34,639 nucleotides of DNA from the NCBI GenBank assembly GCA_000226015.1, contig JH155309.1, forward strand, positions 97,477 through 132,115, written 5' to 3'. The notes under the pieces are model-generated. The model worked only from the letters and a program-made list of their open reading frames with translations. It was not told the origin of the DNA and did no database searches. This document shows, one piece after another, positions 22,457 to 31,832 of this stretch (position 1 is the first letter of the stretch; every line of letters starts with the position of its first letter). Source of the DNA: Mnemiopsis leidyi (taxonomy: Eukaryota; Ctenophora; Tentaculata; Lobata; Bolinopsidae). The translations under genes and the position numbers were made by a program.

Positions 22457-22638
22457 CTGTTTTGTAACGGTCGGTTAGAATTGCTCATATAATCCGTCGC
22501 GTTGCAGGCTAAATAAACTACTTAATACATACAAATATTTATTCATACATACAAACACGCATTCCTAATTTCTGTAAAAAGTGCTGAAAATGGGACATAA
22601 CAAAATGCGCTGTCCCCTTCATCAGTCTAAAAAATATC

Positions 22639-22700
22639 ACAGCGCTGGCAAGCGCGACCGGTTTTTTCTTCTTCTTCCACCAAAAACTTGCCAGCACTGT
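22639..22700. mobile_element. Short hAT-like terminal-inverted-repeat element or fragment
   Basis: CAGCGCTGGCAAG (22640-22652) and CTTGCCAGCACTG (22687-22699) are inverted repeats with one mismatch, enclosing only about 34 bp. The end sequence recurs at 1613-1634. No clear 8-bp target duplication was found, so the call is tentative. It starts where the similarity of copies A and B stops. Confidence 0.4.
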
Positions 22701-22958
22701 AATACAAAATTGGTACGATTTGGCAAAAAATGGCCATGTTCAGGTGTCTTAAAAACCATGTTAGAATTGAGATAAAAACTTGAAACTTTGCAAATCTACT
22801 AGAAGTTGGCCAAACTAATAGCAAAAAAAATTTGAAGGTCAACAAGTATCGGAAGGGGGGTTTCTGGAACCCCCGTTTTCAAACAAATTGTCGTGTGATA
22901 TATGTATATATAAAATTGACCAAAACCCAAAACTTGGGTAGTATGTGACCGCTTTTAA

Positions 22959-22971
22959 NNNNNNNNNNNNN
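22959..22971. other. Assembly gap (13 Ns)
   Basis: A run of N bases. Homology to copy A begins at the very first called base after it, which points to two overlapping contigs placed end to end. Confidence 0.99.
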
Positions 22972-24815
22972 GACGACGGTCACAACCGTTAATAGTGGAG
23001 ATCTTATCGGTGGCCAACTGATTTCAAGTGACCTATGTGACAGTGTCGCGATGATACCTTACTCTCGCAGCTCAAAGCTGAACGAGACGGGTCGTTTCGT
23101 TAGAACGGTAGACGGATATAATCTCGTCAAATTTGACAGTGCTTGTCCTGCCAGATGTTGTCTTGCCTGCTGCATCAAGCAAAGACACAACAATTATTGG
23201 CTATGAAGTAAAGTAAACCCAAGTTACCTAGAATATTGATATCAAATTCAATAAATAAATCAAAAAACAGCAGGTCATAAAAAACGGCAACATGAATAGC
23301 AACATACAGAGCATCCTGTTCAAATATTCATATTTGCACGAATCCAAACAGTCCTCTTTATAAACCCAAACATATAACATTATTGACCTTGTTCATAACT
23401 ATATCATATCATCAATTTTAGATCCCCACAATACAACGTGATCCAATAGGTTGATATAGAAACTATACAATCTATGTTGATATGTAGCCATAGAAACTAT
23501 ACAATTTATACAATATACAATATAGAAACTGTACAATCTATGTTTCGTTTCACACGTGATGTCGGGATGTCCGATTAGTCAACTTTCAGATTTCTCAACC
23601 ATCTCTACCGCTCTTTTAAAAGGATGTACCGCTTTCTTAGGGCTCTCCTGAATCAGAATACCTAATTAGCTTTTAAAAATTAGCTACTAAAAATGGGAGG
23701 TCAAACAGCATTTTGTTTCCCACAATCATAATTTTCATCCTAGTATTCTACACATAAAATTCAATAACTCCTATTGCGTTATGAAATTGAATCCTTGAAA
23801 TAGCAGCACAGTACCTACCATATCGTCGTCGCTTTTATTAGAAAGTTTGAAGTTAGGGCAATCTTTTCCATCTTGGATCACGGGAGACCCAGCTTTAGCA
23901 GCCTCGACATCAGCAGTTGCCGGTTTTTCTGAAGATTTGCGATATCGCAAGTCTGCAACAATCTTTGTGTCAGATTCTTTCTTTGTCTTGGCGAGCAGTT
24001 TCTTTATCTCGTGGGACGGTTTGTCGTTGATCAACTGCAAGGAGTTTATCATTGAATAGGTATACAGCACTTTGTTTAAGGTACAGGTTTCATAAAGTAC
24101 AATTATATTTGAAATTATATTTGGAACTATTAACAGTTTTGGTTAAAAGTTGCAAGGTCAAATCCAACCATTTCGGATTTCGCATGACGTTTTCAGCCAT
24201 TTTTAATGTATTTTGAACAACAGAACATACCTTAACAAAGCGATTGCTCACGGAGAAGTTCTTGGTTTTTTCTTCCTCATTCCTCTGAATGAGCTCTTCT
24301 AAAACTTTCTGGTGTGATGTTTTGTTTTAATGAGGTATCCCAATTGAGGTTCAATTACACCTTCGATATACAAAAGTGATGGTTATTAACGTTTCATTGT
24401 TTCGGCATTACTATCGTGGCCTCCAAAATGAATATAAAAACGATGCATTCTCATATCTAACCTTAAGAGCGGGATTGCGATTAGGACTTCTCTTGCCTCT
24501 CATAAACTCCAAAGCAAAGACAAGAAGAGAGAGAGCCACCACGGGTAGGATTATAGCCATGGTTCCAACAACAGAGAAAACGTTGATTTCACTTGACCCT
24601 GGTTTGGTCGCTAGCTTTCCTGTTTTGTGTCGGTCGGTTAGAATTGCTCATATAATCCGTCGCGTTGCAGGCTGGATAAATAAACTGATCCTTAATACAT
24701 ACAAATATTTATTCATACATACAAACACGCATTCCTAATTTCTGTTGAAAGTGCTGAAAATGGGACATAACAAAATGCGCTGTCCCCTTTATCAATTAGT
24801 CAGTCTAAAAAATAT
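22972..24815. repeat. Copy B of a ~2-kb duplicated block
   Basis: Second copy of 20595-22637, starting directly after the N run and ending at CAGTCTAAAAAATAT. Private differences include an 88-bp insertion (23046-23133), an expanded ATAGAAACTATACAAT repeat around 23455-23540, and a longer last tail exon. Confidence 0.9.
23046..23133. mobile_element. 88-bp insertion with 8-bp target duplication in copy B
   Basis: TGACAGTG occurs at 23038-23045 and again at 23134-23141, but only once in copy A (20658-20665). The 88 bp between them is absent from copy A. An 8-bp duplication is typical of hAT-class insertion; terminal inverted repeats are not evident in the insert. Confidence 0.55.
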
Positions 24816-27800
24816 GACTAAAACATGTTCTCCACCCTAAAGCACATCCACATTCACCCTATAAGACATCATTTGAAATGCGCTGTATGCAGGTAGTGGT
24901 ACTAAGTTCTCCGCCCTATACCTGTACAAGGACCAGCTATCCAGTTTCTCCAAGCCGGTAGAATCTCGTTCTTCTCCTTCATCGTTATCAGACCTTTGTT
25001 GATCAGCTCCATGAGAGGACTCTCGTCCGGCAGCGCAAACGCTAGCTCATACTCCAACAGACTAGGTGAACAATCGGTAAATGGTTGTAGGATTGTGATA
25101 TAAGTGTTGGGATTTATTGTTGGGTAAAGTAATTTTTGTTTCAAGAAAACATTGACTACCAAAAAGGGGAAGCTCATACAATTAATTGAAAGATTAAGTC
25201 CTCGACCGACCACAAAATCTACAATTTCACAAACCCTGAATCAGGTCCTATAGAAATCTCTCTACCTGTGAGTGGAGACTTTAAGTCCACAAGGCTCCAT
25301 GTTACTAGTGTACTGTAAAGGTGCGGACCCGTACAGAAAGGCGTAGCCTCCCTGGCGAGTTTGTTCTATCCCTTCTTCGTACGAGCCGACATTCTCCATC
25401 CTCCTGATTCGGTTATTTGTATCTTTGCTTTAAATTGCTTTCTTCATCTGTTATTTGTATCTTTTTTTAATGTTTTCTTAGTCCACTACGATCTTAGTAA
25501 TTGGTATCGAATAGTATCATGGGATTATATCTCAAATGCTCTCAAATTAAAACGTTTATCATCGCCAATTCAATAATTTAATTCCGACGTGTTCTAGAAT
25601 ATAACATATCGGAAAACTAAAGACCTTTAAACTTTAAATTTAAGACCTTAAGACCTTTAACTTTAAATTTGTGTGAGCGATTTCGTCCATTATAGGGATA
25701 CTGAGTATTGGCGTATGTTCTCAACGTACCTAACGAGGCTGGCTATTTGTTGATCGGAAGTGTTTCTCAGTAACATGTCAGTAATTGTACCCTCAGCCGT
25801 ACCACATGACATACCTAGAGCGAATAAGCAAAGTTTAGCCTTGATGAAAGGATGATACAATTGCGCTAGGAAATTTCATGAATTTGATTGCCCTAAAATA
25901 GAGTATCCTCCAATACTGACTTTGAGCTGAGCTTCTGAGCGATTATGCTCCATTGCTCCAATACTGACGACGAGAAAAGGTCAAAAGGATGAAACTTTTA
26001 AAACCTGATTGTAAGAGGTCTTCTACAGTTTCAATGTTCTTCTGTATCCTAGTGACGGTAAGGTAGGCCGCCAAGTTTGCTGTGTATAATGATATCAGGA
26101 CCAGGCAGATAATCCACCAAGCTGTGATGAGAACTCTCGTCGACCAGCACTTAGGCACGGCATCTGGCGGTCCGATCTGATGAAATACTCGTGTTAGGGA
26201 GACTCATGCTTTTTAAATTACTATAAATTACTATAACATGTAAATATGAAGTAACAATTAAAGTTAGACTTAGAGTTACTTCAAAAATTTCGTGGCAATT
26301 TTCGCTTATTTGGATTGTGACTTGTGAGCTGTTAGAATAAACTGACCTGCAGAAATGAGCAGACAATCAACCATACACTGTTTAACAGATTTAAACCCTT
26401 CATTTCACTCTGAATACTTTGTTGCTCTCCAAAGGGACATCCCTTCACGCTGAAATCCCCGTTCAAGCTAGAAGTACACTGCTCACATTTACAGCACATC
26501 AACTTCTGCTTTGTGCCCCCGTAGTATCCGTAGGGTGAGAAATGGTCAAATATCCAGATAAGAACACAAAACACACACCCTGCCAACACTATCGCGATCC
26601 AGAGTTCCTTGCTGAAAGGACGAAGGAAGAAAAAGCTGTCGGTTCGGAACATGGTAAGAGGATCAAAACCTCCGTCAGCCCCGACCGGGCCACCCTCCTG
26701 CGTCACCATGACAACACCGCCGCTCAGCAACGGAACTGCAAAATCAACCACCCTCTCCCTTGCTGTGTTGATCCCAAATGCCACGATTCCCATGTCTATC
26801 TCCCGCCTCTTTAACATCCCGATAAGCCCGTCCCATTCCTCCTCGTCGTCAGATGTTGGAGCACCGAACTTTCCAGAAGGTTCCTCCACCAGAGTGTACG
26901 TGAAGTCGTACTGCCGGGCTAGCTTCTCTACGATATCGACACTCAGTCCCTCGTAACAGCGGAGTTGGTCCTTGAAGGGACATTTAGTGTGTCCTGCTTC
27001 CTCGTATGTGTATTTTACAAAGGGAGGATCCTTGACTACCCCCAATCTGAGGTGCGTGCTGATGGTGTTCTTTATCTTGGTATCACCTCCGTAAAACTGA
27101 GGTCTGGATCTCAGTGGTAGTCCTATCCCTGTAGCTTCCTCGAACTTTCCGATTTCAACAGGAACTCCTATAATAAGGTTCATAGTAATATGTCAAATAT
27201 GTCTGTTTTTTTAAACGTTAAAAATGTTAGGTTGATTGGATTTGGAGTTTGTCAAATGGTACTTACCAGCTCTGACGTTAACGATAGTATAAGTGTTTTT
27301 TAATGGACCTCCCGAGATTGAAAAGGAAATATTTTCTCCACTAACGCCATCAAATGATATTTGTTTCATGGCTTGAGCAATAAGTCCACCCTCTTTAAAC
27401 TTCCTCATGATTGGGATGGTATAATCCCCCTTTTCCTCCCTTTTTCTCCTCCGCAATTGTCGTTTTTCGATTTCACTGTTATCATCAGTTTCAGATTCCT
27501 CACTTTTAGATGGATACTCTAAGTCACATTCTACGATCGGATCGTCAAAAGTCAGTTTTCCCTGTTTGTCTAGGAGATCTAAAGCTTTTACGAGTGCTGT
27601 GGTGCTGTCGTATACCTGAAAATTATCAAATTGCACTAACGTGATAGTTGACACGTGATGTAAATTTGATATTTCTGTAGACCTCCCAAATCCAAAACTA
27701 CCGAAAACATTGCGTCTCATTTGATTAGCGAACCTATGGGATTCAAGGATTTCAGCCATAATGTATGCTACCATCAACAGATTCTACAAGAAGGTCCCAG

Positions 27801-29897
27801 TTTCGAAACTTACACTCACCTGAGCACTTAGAGAGTCGAGTCTATTGATCCTGGTACCCCTGGCTTCTTCCAGAGCTCGCACTAGTTGTCGGTGCTGGTG
27901 GGTGTCTGTTCTTGGTGTCTCTATCCGTCCTAGGAAGAGAAGCCCGTCGTAATACACAGCCTGACTGTTCCTTTTATCATCCTGCCGGAGTTGTTAAGAG
28001 AGGTCTTGTTAGAGAGATATTTTACTTCGGCGTTCAGCATTGTTATTGTTGCTCGACGGAATTGGTTACAAAGCTTAAAATTTTGATATCAAAAGCATTC
28101 TTAAATTTAAAGCAATCTGATTGGTACTAAAGTTTATTTAGCTAGTCTTATCTAAAGGGACTAACTAAAGGGAAGCATCAAATAACCAAAGAAAGGATCT
28201 AACCAGATCATCTACAACACTGCTCCCACTAATCCAGAGATACTCCGGACCAACTAGACCAAGCTCATGAGCTTGTTTCAACACTGGGTCTATAAGGGAA
28301 CTCTTCACGAATAGGACGAAGATCCTGATCCGCTTCTTCTTTACTCTACTCAATTCTTCCCTGGGGATTTGTTGCGGGTTTTATATGTTTTGATCATCAT
28401 ATTTAAATCTTCGTAAAAATTTCTTTTTTAATCTTGTGATCGTCATGTGGTTTGCTTCAATGTTCTAAAAAGGTTTCTTCAGTGTCTGCTTTTCTTTCAT
28501 AATTACCTTATATCAACAGTTCGTGTGAAAACATTGGCAGATAAAACAATGTGATCTTTAATCAACATTCTGTGTCGGTGTGCATCGACCTCAAACTTAG
28601 CGCTGAGGGTGGATCCTGACAAAGTTGTTTTTGAAACTGCTGAGTTACGTATGTTGAGTAACATGTCCTGAGTTACATGTGTTTTATATGTTGAGTTACA
28701 TCTGGTATGTTGGAAGTCATTATTGATTCCTAGCATTTATTGCTATGGTTATAAGGTTACTGGAGGTGTTTTTCGAAGAAATTGTGATTAAATTTGTTCC
28801 ACTCGATTGAAATTACCATAAGTATCATCCGTATTGACGAGAGCAACTTGACTGTCTTTCAGCTCTAGCATCGTGAGGATGTCAAATATAGCTGGTACTT
28901 GAGCTATGTCCAGGGGATTAAGATGGAACATGTACCGCTGCCACAGAGGGTCTTCCAAGAATGTGCCTGAAACATTCATGATCTTTGTAGTAGTACAATG
29001 TTTTGTGATGTTTGGAGAGGTTTAGTGTCGTTGTTTGTTGTGACAGGAAACTTTTCTAAACATGATGTCCACTGTTTAGTAGCTCACAGCAGACCTACCA
29101 CTTGCTGAAGGGGTGATGTTGGGAATGCCAAGAGCTGAAGTGATGAGAGATACTGCTTTAGTCTGCATGTAGTGATAGGGTCCAACCAGAGCCACCATCG
29201 GGTGCTCCTCTAGCATTCTGCACACTGAATAACAGTAGATTTAGATCGCTTGGAAATGCGTTTGTTTGTAAGCATCTGTTGCGTAATGTTTGTAGTTAAA
29301 TTAAGTCAATACTGCAGAAGAACTAAAAGATGACGCCAAAAGTTTCTAGTGACCTTACTGCTGCTGATGTGAAGTAGTTAAGAACTCCAACAAAAATGAG
29401 CCTTACCTTGAAGCTGCACTATGAAAGGCGATGCGTAGTAGTTTTCTATAAGAGTCTCTATAGGCTCCAGCTGTATATTTGGTAGGATATTGGGATCAGA
29501 GTTGGCATCTTGTATAGCGAGGTTGAAGGGGGTAAGATAGCTTGACATGTTGCGGGAGTGATAGAGTACACCTGCGGTTATAACTTATAATATAAGTGTG
29601 GGGTGAGGTGTACAAACACTCGGAAATGAGCGGTAATGAGCGGAAATGAACGGAAATGAGCGGCTCGAACTTCAAACGCAGAATTCCACGTAGACAACCT
29701 CTACCGAGAAAATAAATTTGCTTTGGAATTCTGATCTTATAGAAAAAAACCTGAACTTGTTATGGTATTACCATACCTATGTGTAGTTTCCTTTTTCCAT
29801 CTACCGCCGATTCATCGGCCAAGCTTCCTCGAAAAGCACAGAGCAATATCAGAACTTGTAACCATGGTAACCGTAAAGACCGCCACCACAATACCAT
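23771..29897 (-). CDS. Ionotropic glutamate receptor (AMPA/kainate-like), ~1127 aa
   Basis: Ligand-gated cation channel subunit. Exons, 5' to 3': 29897-29777, 29571-29407, 29224-29099, 28966-28817, 28636-28507, 28360-28204, 27981-27820, 27783-27267, 27167-26347, 26176-26005, 25814-25730, 25403-25266, 25061-24922, 24619-24462, 24308-24231, 24034-23819 (or unspliced to the stop at 23771). Every join keeps phase. Order: signal peptide (LQVLILLCAFRGSLA); amino-terminal domain (HSRNMSSYLTPFNLAIQDA, VALVGPYHYMQTKAVSLITS); lobe S1 (CYEGLSVDIVEKLARQYDF, TARERVVDFAVP); M1; pore loop SVWLIVCSFLQ; M3 with LISLYTANLAAYLTV; lobe S2 (GGYAFLYGSAPLQYTSN, ELAFALPDESPLMELINKG); M4 INVFSVVGTMAIILPVVALS; Lys/Glu-rich tail. 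Pore Gln at the Q/R site fits a calcium-permeable channel. The real 3' end is uncertain because of the duplicated M4/tail block. Diverged ligand-contact residues make the agonist unclear. Confidence 0.88.
29621..29663. repeat. 10-bp tandem repeat in receptor intron 1
   Basis: Four units of CGGAAATGAG with single-base variants (CGGTAATGAG, CGGAAATGAA), followed by CGG. Confidence 0.85.
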
Positions 29898-31832
29898 GAC
29901 AGTCAGTTGACTGGTTTAATGTAGTGCGTTATTCTCTCTGTCTTAGGAACTGAAAAATCGGGAACAACTGCAGGTTTTTATCGAACTATATAACTGTTTA
30001 CTGTGCAAACTTAAATTGGTCAAACAATCAATCATCGTAAATATAACACAGCAGGAAAATAATTAAATGATTTAACATCTTAATCTATTCATTCCGCCAG
30101 TTTATTTCACATTAATCTAAGGAAATGTCGGCTGACTTAATGGCATGTCCAGATGCAGCTTTACGTTCATATCAATCCTGTGGTCACAAAATTTTCTTCC
30201 TTGATCAGCCTTTCGCTAATTCGGGATCACCGAGGAGGTTGATTATTTAATTGGCGGTAGTGATGAGACTAAATGTATCCGTTTGTACTGAACTAGACCG
30301 GAATTCGGGGAGATCTTCTGTTTAATTGACAATCATTTTAATCGAGCGTTAGATCAGCCTTGATGATTGACTTAAAAATAAATTTTGTCAAATCTATTGG
30401 GAAGCATGTCGAGAAAGTGTCAATCAAAATGGATCAGCTTCAAAATTGACCGCTCTTTACAATGTTTGGATTTCAAATTTTGCACGTTATACAGGTTAAC
30501 TTTAAGATAAATATTAATTTCGACCACCCGCGAAACTTATTTTAGCTCATTTTTAGCAACGATTCATGTTGTACGACTTAAATGATTTTAACCTCTAAGT
30601 TTATTATCACGTGAATAAATAACTGCATAACTTAAGTCTTAATAACTATAACTTTTTCAAACCAAAATAAAAACTGTAAAACCTACATTCAAACAGTCAA
30701 CAACAGTTCATTTCACGTCGATACATAGCTGGCTCGCAAAAACTCCTATTTTAGTCAAACAACTCTCTCAATCCGGAAACTACACGCGATTGCAAACGGA
30801 AAGATGGTTTAGTAAAGCCAGGCACGCATATATCTGTCTGCAGGCTGTTAACCTGTAATTGGGATACTAATTGGGTTATTGTCTACATATCTATATCGTG
30901 AAAATAGAGCCAATACAATCGGGTTTGTGCTGATTGAACAGTTGTTTAGAAATGCCGACTAAAAGCCAGAAAAACAATTCTGGAATTGATGAAATCCTAT
31001 GGCTCTAATGGTTCAAGACGTGGAGCCCTTCAGATAACTGTTCAATCAAAAATTTCCTAGGGATTACGCTTCAATTTCACACACATAATCAATTGTGTTT
31101 AGGATCAAGAGCTGGATGGAAAAACTCTACTCGCCGTAGCTGTATGATACCGACAATTGACACAGCAGACGCAGACTAATCCTTTTGGATGGAGATCTCG
31201 CCATGTAACAAGTATGTATGTAGGATCTCTTCCTAAAAAGCTGCCTCCAGATATAAACACTTAAACCAATTCCGGTAAAACCTCTATTTACCGTGCCTCT
31301 GTTTATCATGACCCTCGCTTTACCAGGCCTTCTTCCTTTCTCCCGAGAGGCCAGGTTAATAGAGGTTTAACTGTATTTACCTTAATTACCGGGCCTTTCT
31401 CCCCAGAGGCCAGGTTAATAGAGGTTTAATTCTATTTACCGTACTTCTGACACTATCGAGTACGAATATGCTTGTCGAGGTTCCACCCGATCTCGTCAAA
31501 AATATACTACAATTTAGATGAATTTATTACAATTGCCAATTTTACTTGCAGCTTGATTTAATTATCGCACATTGAGCCATTTCGAACTTCGTTAATTATT
31601 ATTGCATTTCAAGAAGGATTATGCAATCAATTGTGAAGGAGAATGCTTGGCCAGCCTCCAGATTCATTAGCTCTACTAATTTCAGAAGTATTTTTACAGC
31701 AACCTCAGACCAAATTTGAAAATTTAAACCATTCAGCACTTGTACCGTTTGTGCTTGCTTACAAGAAAGATCGCTCTTTTTCAGCTGCTGCTGTAAATTT
31801 ATCACGTGATATCATGGCTCACTCTTGAAAAT
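29898..31832. promoter_or_regulatory. Intergenic region between divergent receptor and TIMP-like genes
   Basis: The two start codons face away from each other across about 1.9 kb, so both promoters should lie here. No strong TATA box or recognisable gene was found. The only repeat noted is the ~60-bp direct repeat at 31270-31445. Confidence 0.45.
31270..31445. repeat. Direct repeats with GAGGCCAGGTTAATAGAGGT core
   Basis: Two ~55-60-bp units (about 31322-31379 and 31387-31440) share GAGGCCAGGTTAATAGAGGT and end in TATTTACC; a third partial unit precedes them. On the minus strand they read CAGTTAAACCTCTATTAACC, resembling ends of pogo/Tigger-type elements. No transposase is present. Confidence 0.55.

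Larger units (their letters stand above)
20595..22637. repeat. Copy A of a ~2-kb duplicated block
   Basis: Strongly similar along its length to 22972-24815, apart from indels. Shared landmarks include GACGGTCACAACCG, GAGATCTTATCGGTGG, the M4 and tail exons, and GCTGAAAATGGGACATAAC. Copy A alone holds the CT-rich segment about 20695-21165. A sharp end follows CAGTCTAAAAAATAT, where a hAT-like terminal repeat begins. Confidence 0.9.

Noticed and set aside
24902-25213. Stand-alone ~100-codon gene
   Set aside because: It is the receptor S2 exon (25061-24922) read into its upstream intron.
26542-26956. Plus-strand open frames opposite the receptor
   Set aside because: Antisense shadows of the exon encoding S1 and M1; no independent features.
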